Source: Rhizobiales bacterium SYSU XM002 (lineage in GTDB: Bacteria; Pseudomonadota; Alphaproteobacteria; Rhizobiales; Beijerinckiaceae). From it: a stretch of DNA of 64,000 nt. The stretch spans positions 1 through 64,000 of the forward strand of contig VWVY01000007.1 of NCBI GenBank assembly GCA_009846685.1, in the 5' to 3' direction. Below the pieces are notes generated by a model. It made no database searches and was not told where the DNA came from. It saw nothing but the letters and a program-made list of their open reading frames with translations. Positions within the stretch are counted from its first letter, which is position 1; every line of letters begins with the position of its first letter. The position numbers and the translations under genes were made by a program. Below are positions 6,602 to 15,453 of the stretch, in pieces.

Positions 6602-7990
6602 ATGTTCCTTTCCGTTACGACCACACACCAACCGGCGACTGATCTCGGCTTCCTGCTCCGCAAGAACCCGGCACGCGTCCACGAAACCGAACTCTCCTTC
6701 GGCAAGGCGCTCACGCTCTATCCCGAGGCAAACGAGGAACGTTGCACGGCTACGCTCATCATGGAGGTCGATCCGGTCGGGCTTGTCCGCGGCAAAGGCG
6801 GTGCTGGCGGGCTGATGGATCAATACGTCAACGACAGGCCCTATGCTGCGTCGTCATTCCTCAGCGTCGCCATGGGGCGGGCCTGGCGCGAGGCCATGGC
6901 AGGCGTCAGCAAGGATCGGCAGGAATTGGCAGACCGCGCCATCCCACTTGAGGCGCATGTGACGCCCCTGCCTGCCCGCGGCGGCGAGGCATTGATCCGT
7001 GAGCTGTTCGGACCGCTCGGCTACGAGATTATCATCGAGACAATCCCGCTCGATCCAGTCCGGACGGATTGGGGCGTGAGCCCATACGTGTCTCTCACGC
7101 TCAAGGCCGTCACCCGCCTTTCCGCCCTGTTGACGCATCTCTACGTACTCATCCCTGTGCTTGATGATCGCAAGCACTATTTCGTGGGCGAGGACGAATT
7201 GGAGAAGCTGCTCGCCAGGGGCGAAGGTTGGCTAGCGGAACACCCCGCCAAGGAACTGATCGTTTCGCGCTACCTCAAACGCCGCAAGACGCTGATGCGC
7301 GAGGCGCTGGCCCACTTTGCCGGGGAAGAAGGCGAGAGCGACAACGCATTCGACGCCACGCCGAAGGACAATGCGGAACAGGCGATCGAGAAGCCGCTGC
7401 GCCTGCATGACCTGCGCCTCGATACGGTGGCGGCAACGCTGAAGGAGCTTGGCGCGAAGCGGGTGCTTGATCTCGGCTGCGGCGAAGGCAAGCTGATCCG
7501 GCGGCTGCTCAAGGACAGGCAATTCGAGGAGATCATCGGCGTCGAGGTATCGAGCCTCAGCCTCGCGCGCGCCGCCGAGAAGCTGGAGCGCGAGCCGGAA
7601 CGCCTCAGGAGCCGCGCCAAGTTTTTGCACGGAGCGCTGATCTATCGCGATGCCAGACTCCGGGGCTATGACGCCGCCGCTCTCGTCGAAGTAATCGAGC
7701 ATGTCGAACCCGCACGGCTCCATCATCTGGAATTCGCGATCTTCGGCGATGCACGCCCGAAGGCCGTCATCGTGACAACGCCGAATGCGGATTATAACAC
7801 GCTGTTCCCCTCGCTTCCCGCAGGCCTGTTCCGCCATGCCGACCACCGCTTCGAATGGTCGCGGATGGAGTTCGAGGCATGGTGCCGGAAGGTCGGCGAG
7901 ACCTATGGCTATATGTGGGAGATCCGACCATTGGGCGATGTCGATGAAACGCATGGCGCGCCGTCGCAAATGGCGGTGTTCACGCAATGA
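6602..7990 (+). CDS. hen1: Hen1, RNA 3'-terminal ribose 2'-O-methyltransferase
   Basis: Bacterial Hen1 methylates the 2'-OH at a broken RNA 3' end before Pnkp seals it, so the repaired site resists re-cleavage. It has 462 aa. The N-terminal half (about 1-240) is the bacterial-only domain that activates the Pnkp ligase. The C-terminal half is a SAM methyltransferase with VLDLGCGEGK near 290 and the Mn-binding motif E363-V-I-E366-H367. H415 in ADHRFEW is the probable fourth ligand. It starts six bases after rtcA and overlaps pnkp by an ATGA. Weak ribosome site. Confidence 0.94.
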   Translation: MFLSVTTTHQPATDLGFLLRKNPARVHETELSFGKALTLYPEANEERCTATLIMEVDPVGLVRGKGGAGGLMDQYVNDRPYAASSFLSVAMGRAWREAMAGVSKDRQELADRAIPLEAHVTPLPARGGEALIRELFGPLGYEIIIETIPLDPVRTDWGVSPYVSLTLKAVTRLSALLTHLYVLIPVLDDRKHYFVGEDELEKLLARGEGWLAEHPAKELIVSRYLKRRKTLMREALAHFAGEEGESDNAFDATPKDNAEQAIEKPLRLHDLRLDTVAATLKELGAKRVLDLGCGEGKLIRRLLKDRQFEEIIGVEVSSLSLARAAEKLEREPERLRSRAKFLHGALIYRDARLRGYDAAALVEVIEHVEPARLHHLEFAIFGDARPKAVIVTTPNADYNTLFPSLPAGLFRHADHRFEWSRMEFEAWCRKVGETYGYMWEIRPLGDVDETHGAPSQMAVFTQ

Positions 7991-10548
7991 GTGTGCTTGC
8001 CCTCCCCGAATTTTGCCTCGTTTTGCTGATCGGCGCGTCCGGTTCCGGCAAGTCGACCTTCGCGCGTAAGCATTTTAAGCCGACGGAGATTGTCTCGTCC
8101 GACTGGGCACGCGGTCTTGTCAGCGATGACGAGAACAGCCTTGAGGCGACCAACGACGCCTTCGAACTCGCGCATCATCTGATCGAGATCAGGCTGCGCC
8201 GCCGCCTCCTGACTGTCGTTGACGCCACGAATGTACGCGTGGAGGATCGCGCAAAATTGGTGGCGATCGCAAGGAAATGGGATGCGCTTTGCGCGGCCAT
8301 CGTCATCGATCCCGGCGAGGATATCTGCCTTGCCCGCAACGCACAGCGGCCCGATCGGCAGTTCGGGCCGCATGTGGTGCGCAATCATCGCGTCGCCCTC
8401 CGCAAAGGCCTGCGCGGCCTCTCGCGCGAAGGCTTCCGAAACGTCTTCGAGCTGATGTCCGAGCAGGAGATCGATACGGCCAGCATTACCCGCACAAAGC
8501 TCTGGACGGACAAGCGTGAGGAGACTGGCCCCTTCGACATCATCGGAGATGTCCATGGCTGCGCTGAAGAGCTGGAAGCGTTACTTGTGCGGCTTGGCTA
8601 CGCACTCTCCTGGAGTAACGAGAATGGCGAGCGCCGCTGCCGCGCAACGCCGCCTGCCGGCCGCAAGGCGATTTTCGTCGGCGATATTGTGGATCGCGGC
8701 CCGCGTGTCGCCGATGCGCTTCGGATCGTGATGGACATGGTCGAGGACGGCCATGCCTTCTGCGTGATCGGCAACCACGAAGCGAAGGTGGAGAAGTGGC
8801 TTGGCGGTCGTGATGTGAAGATGACGCATGGCCTCCAGCGAACCGCCGAGGAATTGACCGAGGCCAGCCGCGATTTCAAGGAGAGAGCCAAGCGGTTCAT
8901 CGGCAAGCTCATCAGCCATTACATGCTGGATGGGGGCAGGCTCGCCGTCGCCCATGCCGGCATCAAAGCCGAGATGCAGGGCCGCGCTTCCGGCCGCATC
9001 CGCGAGTTCTGTCTCTATGGCGAGACAACCGGCGAGACCGACGAATTCGGCCTGCCGGTGCGCCACAACTGGGCGGCGGAATATCGCGGCTCGGCGAAAG
9101 TTGTTTACGGCCATACCCCCGTACTCGAAGCGGAATGGCTGAACAACACGATCTGCCTCGATACCGGCTGCGTCTTCGGCGGTAAACTAACGGCGCTCCG
9201 CTATCCCGAGATGGAACTCGTCTCCGAGCCTGCGCGGCAGGTTTATGCCGAACCAGTCCGTCCTCTTGCGGTGCCTGCATCTAGCCTATCGGCGCAGCAG
9301 GCAAATGACACCGCGCTTGACCTTGCCGATGTCACCGGCAAGCGCATCCTCCATACGCGCCTGTGGAATGCCGTGACGATCCGCGAGGAGAACGCCGCCG
9401 CCGCGCTGGAGGTCATGGTGCGCTTCGCCATCGATCCGCGCTGGGTGATCTATCTGCCGCCGACCATGTCGCCTTCGGAAACCTCAAAGGAAGACGGGTT
9501 CCTGGAGCATCCGCGCGAAGCGCTCGCCTATTTCCAGAAAATGGGTGTGCCGCAGGTGATCTGCGAGGAAAAGCACATGGGCTCCCGCGCCGTTATCGTG
9601 ATTTGCCGGGACGAGGAAGCCGCGCGCAAGCGCTTCGGCACCGAAGCCGGCGAGATCGGCGCCGTGTACACCCGCACGGGCCGGGCGTTCTTCCCCGATA
9701 AGGCGATTGCCCAGGCATTCCTTACCCGCGCTTCAGCCGCGGTTGGAAAGGCAGGGATTTTCGATACGCTCGAGACCGACTGGATCTGCCTCGATGCTGA
9801 AATCATGCCCTGGTCGGCCAAGGCGCAAGCGCTCATCCAGCAGCAATACGGTCCGGTGGCGGCATCGGCCGGAGCCGGTCTGTCGGCAGCCGCGAACGCC
9901 GCGGCGGCAGCGCAAGCAAATGGGGTCGATATCGGCGGATTATTGGAACGGATGACAACGCGACTATCGAGCACGGAACGCTACGCAGCATCTGTCCGGC
10001 AATATTGCTGGTCGGTAAACGGCCTCGATGGTGTGCGTGTGGCTCCCTTCCACCTGCTCGCCAGCGAAGGTATGGTGCATGCCGACAAACCGCATGATTG
10101 GCACATGGGCTGGGGCGGCCTATTGGCCGAGCAGGACGATCTCTTCCAGGCGACGCAGGTAAGGCGGGTCTCTTTCGACAAGGAAGGTGATGCGGAAGCC
10201 GCCATCGCCTGGTGGCTCGACATGACCGGCAACGGCGGCGAAGGTATGGTCGTCAAGCCGATGGATTTCATCGGCCGCGGGCGCAAGGGCCTGATCCAGC
10301 CCGCCGTGAAATGCCGCGGCCGCGATTATCTCCGCATCATATACGGTCCTGACTACGATGCGCCCGAAAATCTGGAGCGCCTGCGCAAGCGCGGGCTCAA
10401 TGGCAAGCGCTCGCTCGCCATCCGCGAGTTCGCGCTCGGCCTCGAAGCCCTTGAACGCTTCGTGGCCAAGGAGCCGCTACGCCGCGTTCACGAATGCGTC
10501 TTCGGCGTTCTGGCGCTGGAAAGCGAGCCCATCGACCCGCGGCTGTAA
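7987..10548 (+). CDS. pnkp: Pnkp, polynucleotide kinase-phosphatase-ligase
   Basis: Three-domain RNA end-healing and sealing enzyme of 853 aa, the family's usual size. The kinase P-loop GASGSGKST is at residues 16-24. The metallophosphatase has GDVHG at 187-191, GDIVDRGP and GNHE. The ligase module has EEKHMGSRA with the predicted AMP-accepting lysine K529. Bacterial Pnkp normally needs Hen1 for ligation, and both are adjacent and overlapping here. It is the last gene of the sigma-54 operon. Unusually, it shares the operon with the RtcBA pathway, which repairs similar breaks by different chemistry. Confidence 0.95.
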   Translation: MSVLALPEFCLVLLIGASGSGKSTFARKHFKPTEIVSSDWARGLVSDDENSLEATNDAFELAHHLIEIRLRRRLLTVVDATNVRVEDRAKLVAIARKWDALCAAIVIDPGEDICLARNAQRPDRQFGPHVVRNHRVALRKGLRGLSREGFRNVFELMSEQEIDTASITRTKLWTDKREETGPFDIIGDVHGCAEELEALLVRLGYALSWSNENGERRCRATPPAGRKAIFVGDIVDRGPRVADALRIVMDMVEDGHAFCVIGNHEAKVEKWLGGRDVKMTHGLQRTAEELTEASRDFKERAKRFIGKLISHYMLDGGRLAVAHAGIKAEMQGRASGRIREFCLYGETTGETDEFGLPVRHNWAAEYRGSAKVVYGHTPVLEAEWLNNTICLDTGCVFGGKLTALRYPEMELVSEPARQVYAEPVRPLAVPASSLSAQQANDTALDLADVTGKRILHTRLWNAVTIREENAAAALEVMVRFAIDPRWVIYLPPTMSPSETSKEDGFLEHPREALAYFQKMGVPQVICEEKHMGSRAVIVICRDEEAARKRFGTEAGEIGAVYTRTGRAFFPDKAIAQAFLTRASAAVGKAGIFDTLETDWICLDAEIMPWSAKAQALIQQQYGPVAASAGAGLSAAANAAAAAQANGVDIGGLLERMTTRLSSTERYAASVRQYCWSVNGLDGVRVAPFHLLASEGMVHADKPHDWHMGWGGLLAEQDDLFQATQVRRVSFDKEGDAEAAIAWWLDMTGNGGEGMVVKPMDFIGRGRKGLIQPAVKCRGRDYLRIIYGPDYDAPENLERLRKRGLNGKRSLAIREFALGLEALERFVAKEPLRRVHECVFGVLALESEPIDPRL

Positions 10549-10563
10549 AGGCATTGATCGGCG

Positions 10564-10604
10564 TCAAGCCGTTTGGTTCCCTGAACCGGAATCAAATGGC
10601 TTGA
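10564..10604 (+). terminator. Hairpin after pnkp, possible operon terminator
   Basis: TCAAGCCGTTTG (10564-10575) pairs with CAAATGGCTTGA (10593-10604) over 12 bp with one G-U. A smaller GGTTC/GAACC pair lies inside. It sits 15 bases after the pnkp stop. There is no T-run behind it (AAAATTCCC follows), so it may be an mRNA-stabilising hairpin or part of the repeat cluster rather than an intrinsic terminator. Confidence 0.4.
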
Positions 10605-10607
10605 AAA

Positions 10608-10757
10608 TTCCCTGTTATGACCAAATCTTTTCCCGCTCCTGACTACAGGGAAAGCATATCTATCTCACTGAAAACATAGATCATTAGTCATAGAATTTTG
10701 GACGAAATCTCTTGATTTCCGCGTTTTCCCTGTTCTTTTCCCTGATAGCAGGGAAAA
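10608..10757. repeat. Cluster of TTCCCTG / CAGGGAA repeats
   Basis: Five copies of a short motif occur in both orientations within 150 bp: TTCCCTG at 10608-10614, CAGGGAAA at 10646-10653, TTTTCCCTG at 10724-10732, TTTTCCCTG at 10736-10744 and CAGGGAAAA at 10749-10757. The last two form a perfect 9-bp hairpin with ATAG as loop. From memory, similar clusters recur in Rhizobiales genomes next to integrated elements; I cannot verify this here. The cluster may mark the right border of the RNA-repair island. Confidence 0.6.
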
Positions 10758-11056
10758 TATGGGCCAGAACGGTTCGCGCTTGACTGCGTGGCGCACCAGC
10801 CATTCCCACGAGAACTGTCGATTTTCCAATCTCGGCGGCGGAATGGCGCGATTTCCGGGGCTTGGGTAAACTTCTAATTCACACGGTGAGACAGCAGCGC
10901 GGGGCTTCGGACGCTTCCCGGGCTCAATTTCAGAGCGATTCTCCGCACCCAACCAGGCACTTTCTGAGAACGGCCCCTGAATCTCTTAGATTCGCGGAGG
11001 CCTTATTCCCTAGATTTGAGCCTAGGAGGCCCCTCAACGCATTGCCGCTTCGATCT
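10758..11056. other. Gene-free stretch at the island's right border
   Basis: No gene with family resemblance is seen. The stretch holds the dyad CCTAG-ATTTGAGC-CTAGG (within 11005-11035) and a repeated GGAGGCC flanking it. An open frame on the minus strand across this stretch and the adjacent repeats has no recognisable product and mostly translates the repeats. It may contain an attachment-site remnant. Confidence 0.35.
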
Positions 11057-12004
11057 CTATATGTCGATCTTGTAGACGCGCGCCGCGTTCAGGGACACCA
11101 TCTTGCGGATATCCTCGTCGCTGTAGCCGTGGTCGATGCAGATCTTGATCGCGCGACGATAGCTTTCGATCGGGTGGAAGGCCCCCTTGCCGGTCTGACC
11201 GAGGTCTGAACCGAACACGGTCATGTCCACACCGGCAGCGTCGATGTGCCGCTTCAGGTCGTCCGCTGTCGCATGCTGGAAACGGCAGCCGTCGAGGAAC
11301 ATCGACAACGAGTGCTCGATGTAGGCCCCCATGCGGGCGATGCCGGCGACGTCGTTGAGCGAGGCGTCGATGATCTCTTCGGGGTGAGTCAGCATCATGT
11401 TCCTGACGCCCCGGCTTTTCGCTTCCTCGAACACCTTCCAAGTCTCGCTGATGTGCAGATGCCCTGCCGCCAGAACAATGTCGGTACGGGCGACGATATC
11501 GAGGATTTCCTTCACATCGTCTCTTACGGCGCCCGCCTCGGTCAGGATCGGAATGGCGACCGCCGGTCGGATCTTGGTCGTGGAAGCCGGGTGCGTGCGA
11601 CCGCTCGCCTTCTCCCAGCGGAAGTGGTTGGCGGCAGCAAGGGTCGGCAGGAAACAGATCTTGGCGCCCATCGCCGCGGAGTGCTCGACGGCGTAAGGGT
11701 TGAGGCCACCGATGACGTTGTTGAGGACGATCGAGGAATAGACCTGCGTCTTGAGCTCCGGATGGTGCTTGCGGATCATCCATGCGGTCATGACGCCGGA
11801 GTAGTCGTGGTCTTTGGTGATGATCGCGGCAAATCCCGCCCTGTCGGCATCCCGTGCATATTCCAGATGATCAAGCGCGCGGTTTGCGATCGACGGGCCG
11901 GTGTGCACATGTGGATCGATTGCGCCAACCAGCAGGCTGTCGATACGCCGCTCGGTCGCTTCGTCGTAGGTTTCGCGGCTCGGATCGTATGCAGGTTCGC
12001 TCAT
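11057..12004 (-). CDS. DUF6282 amidohydrolase-like protein (module A)
   Basis: 315 aa, TIM-barrel amidohydrolase relatives of unknown reaction. Metal-ligand-like motifs are DPHVHTG near residue 30, KDHDY, GHLHIS, THPEE and GSDLGQ. A close relative lies at 27850-28809, with long identical blocks (GAIDPHVHTGPSIANRALDH). The start is set by GAAGG eight bases before the ATG and by alignment to that relative. An upstream ATG overlapping the preceding stop (ATGA) is in frame and may serve coupling. It follows the HpcH/HpaI aldolase and cupin genes on the same strand, so the three form one unit. The substrate is unknown, presumably a carboxylated metabolite imported by a nearby transporter. Confidence 0.8.
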   Translation of the reverse strand: MSEPAYDPSRETYDEATERRIDSLLVGAIDPHVHTGPSIANRALDHLEYARDADRAGFAAIITKDHDYSGVMTAWMIRKHHPELKTQVYSSIVLNNVIGGLNPYAVEHSAAMGAKICFLPTLAAANHFRWEKASGRTHPASTTKIRPAVAIPILTEAGAVRDDVKEILDIVARTDIVLAAGHLHISETWKVFEEAKSRGVRNMMLTHPEEIIDASLNDVAGIARMGAYIEHSLSMFLDGCRFQHATADDLKRHIDAAGVDMTVFGSDLGQTGKGAFHPIESYRRAIKICIDHGYSDEDIRKMVSLNAARVYKIDI

Positions 12005-12021
12005 GGCTGTTACCTTCGGCG

Positions 12022-12798
12022 TCATGTCTTCAGTGCGTCAAAATCGGTGCGGGCTTTGAGCGCGGCGGCGCGCAGAAAACCCTGATCGGACGCGACAAGG
12101 AAGGCGTTGACACCCTTGGCGCGCCAGCTTGCCGCTTCCTCTGCGCCGGAGACGAGAAGGCAGGCCGGCTTGCCCGCCTTGCGAGCTGCGGCGAGGATTT
12201 TCTCGGTCGCGCCCTGCACGCGCGGATCGGTATAGCCGGTCGCGCCATAGGCGGCGGTGAGATCACCCCGGCCGACGAAAATCCCGTCGAGCCCCTCCAC
12301 CGCCATGATCTCGTCGATCACATCGAGCGCAGCGATGTCCTCGATCATCGCGATCACCACGGTTTCGGCATCGCGCTGCGCGATATGCGTGTGCATCGGC
12401 GTCCCGCCGTAGCCACCGCCGCGATTGGTATTGGAATAGCCGCGCTTCCCGCCCCGATACCGGCAGGACGCCACGAGCGAGCGCGCTTTTTCGACACTGT
12501 CCGTATGCGGCGCCAGAATGCCCGCCGCGCCGTCGTCGAGCACAGAGAGAATCTTGGCCGGCGTCGCATCGGACACGCGCACGATCCCCGCCGTCCCTGA
12601 CGCCCGCGCGCCGAGGAGCGCCTGATCGATCGTGCCGCGATCGAACGGAGCGTGTTCCTCGTCGATGACGACGAAATCGAAGCCGAGCCCGCCGATGATC
12701 TCGGTGGTGTGACTGGTCGGCGTTTTGATGAAGGTGCCGAGCAGAAGATCGCCTCGCAACAGGCGCTGACGAAACTGCGACGGGTCGGGGCGACTCAT
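12022..12798 (-). CDS. HpcH/HpaI-family class II pyruvate aldolase (module A)
   Basis: 258 aa. The family cleaves 2-keto-4-hydroxy acids (as in HpaI) to pyruvate or oxaloacetate plus an aldehyde, using a divalent metal. Signature segments are FVVIDEEHAPFD, the metal-binding glutamate in VVIAMIEDIAALD, and FVGRGDLTAAYG. GGAGA eight bases upstream selects the ATG at 12798 over an in-frame ATG 45 bases earlier. It has a relative at 31275-32054 with the same neighbours. The exact substrate cannot be told from sequence. Confidence 0.85.
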   Translation of the reverse strand: MSRPDPSQFRQRLLRGDLLLGTFIKTPTSHTTEIIGGLGFDFVVIDEEHAPFDRGTIDQALLGARASGTAGIVRVSDATPAKILSVLDDGAAGILAPHTDSVEKARSLVASCRYRGGKRGYSNTNRGGGYGGTPMHTHIAQRDAETVVIAMIEDIAALDVIDEIMAVEGLDGIFVGRGDLTAAYGATGYTDPRVQGATEKILAAARKAGKPACLLVSGAEEAASWRAKGVNAFLVASDQGFLRAAALKARTDFDALKT

Positions 12799-12859
12799 GG
12801 CTTTCTCCGGGTGAAGCGGTACGATATCTGGGATAGCGGGCACGGAGGCCGCACCCTGC

Positions 12860-13768
12860 TTATGCTTCGCCGGGCATCGGGTAGTCAGCGGCGTTCAGCA
12901 CCCATCCCTGCTTCTGCGAAAAATCGAGACGCGGCGGGGCGAAGAGATCGACCATCTGGTTGAGGCCCAGCGCCACCGAGCGCGAGGTGTGGATCGTCGG
13001 CGGCGGGATTACGGTTAGCGAGGGTGCGCCGCATCGCTCGTGCTCGTCCTCACGCCAGATCGCCATGTCGGGCGTCCACGGCCAGCGGATGTCGTGGATG
13101 AATTCACCGTCAAGGACGAGCGAGCCCTGATCGAAATCGTCGTGGTGATGCGGCGACAGCTTGGAAGTGTCCCGTGGTCCGACACGCGGATCGAGATAAT
13201 TGATCATCAGCGTCGTGCAACGATAGATGCGTCCGAAGCGTCCTTCCTGGGTGGGGACATCCAAGCTGTATACACGCACCTTGAAGCCATCCGGCGGGTC
13301 CGGCCAGGGCTGGAAGGGCGGGATGTTGGGCGCGGCGGCCACATAGACGTCGGCGTTTTCGCACCGGCTGTTCAGATCAGCCGATCGCGTCGTGAAAATA
13401 CGCGAGAAGCGTCCACCGTCGGGCGCCGTCACCGTGCTCCGGCCGGGCGGAACGAAGACGATACTGTAAGGCGGCACCTCGGTCCGCCCCGCCGGCGTCT
13501 CGACGACGAGCCGCGTGCCGGGATCCTGGTTGATGATCCCCCACTCGTCGATCTGGTTCTCGCGGACGAAGCTTCCGCCCGGTTTCGCGATGGTATGGGC
13601 CACGAGGAAATTGGCGGCGCGCCCATACCAGACCCTGCCGTTGCGATCGTCCTCGGCCGGCGGCGTCTTGTAGAAAAGACAGTAGCTCGCGGGCGAGAAA
13701 GCCACCGGCGTCGGCGCCTTGGCTGCGGCTGAGGCGAGTTGGGAACGGGGATCGGAAGCCAGATACAT
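12860..13768 (-). CDS. Cupin-like protein, function unknown (module A)
   Basis: 302 aa with repeated beta-rich segments. The stretch SPHHHDDFDQGSLVLDGEF resembles a cupin metal site, and GPRDTSKLSPHHHDD and VIPPPTIHTSR are conserved with the relative at 30360-31265. Both end in a GWVLNAADYPMP-type tail. It may be a bicupin isomerase or dioxygenase acting on a sugar acid or aromatic intermediate, but nothing decides this. It is divergent from the IclR gene and upstream of the aldolase and DUF6282 genes. Confidence 0.65.
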   Translation of the reverse strand: MYLASDPRSQLASAAAKAPTPVAFSPASYCLFYKTPPAEDDRNGRVWYGRAANFLVAHTIAKPGGSFVRENQIDEWGIINQDPGTRLVVETPAGRTEVPPYSIVFVPPGRSTVTAPDGGRFSRIFTTRSADLNSRCENADVYVAAAPNIPPFQPWPDPPDGFKVRVYSLDVPTQEGRFGRIYRCTTLMINYLDPRVGPRDTSKLSPHHHDDFDQGSLVLDGEFIHDIRWPWTPDMAIWREDEHERCGAPSLTVIPPPTIHTSRSVALGLNQMVDLFAPPRLDFSQKQGWVLNAADYPMPGEA

Positions 13769-13845
13769 GGTGCGCGGCCTTCAGTTGTTCGCATGGCCGA
13801 GCTTGCCAAAGCGCGAAAGCGGCGACTACAAAGCTTCATCCTCAT

Positions 13846-13860
13846 TTCGCGATATGAAAT
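13846..13860. promoter_or_regulatory. Weak member of the shared 15-bp palindrome family
   Basis: TTTCGCGATATGAAA has TTTC/GAAA arms with the same 15-bp outline as TTCCGC-N3-GCGGAA seen elsewhere in the window. It lies between the divergent cupin and IclR genes, just before the chosen IclR start, which would suit autoregulation. The match is weaker than the other sites. Confidence 0.3.
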
Positions 13861-13865
13861 TCCCG

Positions 13866-14657
13866 ATGGCGGACAACGACGGCACCCGTGATGGAAATGT
13901 CCAGTCCGTCGAACGGGCTTTCGCCTTGCTCGCCGAATTGAACCGGCAACGGATCTCGACGATCGCCAACCTGCACGAAACGCTGAAGCTGCCGAAGCCG
14001 ACGATTGTCCGGCTGCTGAAAACCTTGGCCAGTCTCGGTTATGTCAACAACGACAAGCGCCAGGGCGGTTACCTCGTGACCTCCGCCGTGCAGGGGCTGA
14101 GCAGCGGCTATCACGGCGACCCGCTCGTCGTCGAAGCGGGGCGCCCGTGGGCCGTGGAGTTCACCCGCCGCCACCGGTGGCCGATTGCGATCGCGGTTCT
14201 CGATTTCGATGCCGTGGTGGTTCGCTGCAGCACGATCACCGACAGCCCGATTTCGCCGTTTCATGCCACCATCAACAAACGGCTGCCGATGCTGACCCGC
14301 GCGCTCGGCCGGGCGTATATCAGCTTCTGCCCGCCCGCCGAGCGCGACATGTTACTGGCAACGCTCGCTGCATCGAAGCACCCTGAGAATGCGATCGCCC
14401 GGACACCCCCGGAAGCGATGCGCATCATCGAGGCGACCCATGCCGCCGGGTATGCGATCCGCGCCATAAACGTCGAACCGCGCTCGTCATCGACGGTGGC
14501 AGTGCCCATCCGCAGCGACGGCAAGGTGCTCGCAACCATCGGCATGACGTATTTCCGCTCAGCCGTGCCGCTGCAGGAGATCGCGCGGACCTATGCACCG
14601 TTGCTGCAGGAATGCGCCCGCAACATCGAGGCCAGCCTGGCCGCGCTTCAGCGCTGA
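13866..14657 (+). CDS. IclR-family transcriptional regulator (module A)
   Basis: 263 aa. N-terminal winged helix-turn-helix (SVERAFALLAELN, then LKLPKPTIVRLLKTLASLGYV) and C-terminal IclR effector domain (LGRAYISFCPPAERDMLL, then IRAINVEPRSSSTVAVPI). IclR proteins bind small carboxylates or aromatics and control catabolic operons. It is divergent from the cupin-aldolase-DUF6282 genes and probably controls them. The start is uncertain: ATGs at 13854 and 13866 both lack a ribosome site. I prefer 13866 because the upstream one lies inside a possible operator. Confidence 0.88.
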   Translation: MADNDGTRDGNVQSVERAFALLAELNRQRISTIANLHETLKLPKPTIVRLLKTLASLGYVNNDKRQGGYLVTSAVQGLSSGYHGDPLVVEAGRPWAVEFTRRHRWPIAIAVLDFDAVVVRCSTITDSPISPFHATINKRLPMLTRALGRAYISFCPPAERDMLLATLAASKHPENAIARTPPEAMRIIEATHAAGYAIRAINVEPRSSSTVAVPIRSDGKVLATIGMTYFRSAVPLQEIARTYAPLLQECARNIEASLAALQR

Positions 14658-14679
14658 GATTTTCTGGCGGAACCGGGGG

Positions 14680-15453
14680 TCATTCGAGCTTCCCGGCGCG
14701 GACATGGCCCGCGAGCAGGTAGCGATAGCGGTCGGCGGCAGCAGCCGACGGGTGAAGTGCCGTCGCATGGGAATCGACCGCCTCCTTCGTCATCCTCACC
14801 GCGAGCGATGGCAGCTTCGCCAGTTTCTCCGCCCAGCGTTTCGCCACCTCGCGTGCTTCTCCTGCCGGTGCGATCTCGTCGGCGAGGCCCCAACTCATGC
14901 AGGTACGGGCGTCGAGGAAATCGCCGAACAGCACCATCTGCTTGGTGCGCGAGGGGCCGCAAAGCGAGACGAGGCGTGGTATCGCGCCCCATCCCAGGAT
15001 CATCCCGCCGGGAACCTCCGGGAAGAAGAACTCGACGCCTTCGCCCATGATCCGGAAATCGCAATTGACCGACAGCACGCTGGCGGCGCCCCGGCACCGG
15101 CCCTCGATAGCCGCGATCGTGATGGCCTCGATCTTCCCCCAAGCTTCGACCATATCCGCTCCCGGCATGGTATCGCGCCGCCGTTCGAGCATGGTGGGCG
15201 CGGCGAACCGCTTCGCGAAAGCCGATGCCTCCGTCCCGGCAGAAAAAACATCCTTCCGTCCGCAGAGCAACACGACATCGATATCGGTATTCCGATGCAG
15301 GAGCCGCGCCAGTTCGGCCAGCTCGTCGATGACGAGTGCATCGAAATCGTTCCGCTCATATCCTTCCGTTTGGAGTTGGACCGTCAGGATCCGGCCATCG
15401 AGCGTCAGTCTGAAATGCCGCCATCCCTGTCCAATCACCGCGCCGATCGTCAT
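14680..15453 (-). CDS. Enoyl-CoA hydratase/isomerase family protein
   Basis: 257 aa crotonase-fold protein. The oxyanion-hole segments are VFSAGTEASAFAK and IAAIEGRCRGAASVLSVNCDFRIM, followed by FFFPEVPGGMILGWGAIPRL. The members' usual acidic catalytic residues are not clearly conserved, so hydratase, isomerase or another acyl-CoA reaction is possible. GGGAGGACGTC before the ATG selects the start. It is divergent from the TRAP genes, with a strong 15-bp palindrome between them, suggesting joint control. Confidence 0.82.
   Translation of the reverse strand: MTIGAVIGQGWRHFRLTLDGRILTVQLQTEGYERNDFDALVIDELAELARLLHRNTDIDVVLLCGRKDVFSAGTEASAFAKRFAAPTMLERRRDTMPGADMVEAWGKIEAITIAAIEGRCRGAASVLSVNCDFRIMGEGVEFFFPEVPGGMILGWGAIPRLVSLCGPSRTKQMVLFGDFLDARTCMSWGLADEIAPAGEAREVAKRWAEKLAKLPSLAVRMTKEAVDSHATALHPSAAAADRYRYLLAGHVRAGKLE

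Noticed and set aside
10665-10952. A 95-codon minus-strand open frame after pnkp
   Set aside because: It mostly translates the TTCCCTG repeat cluster and has no ribosome site.
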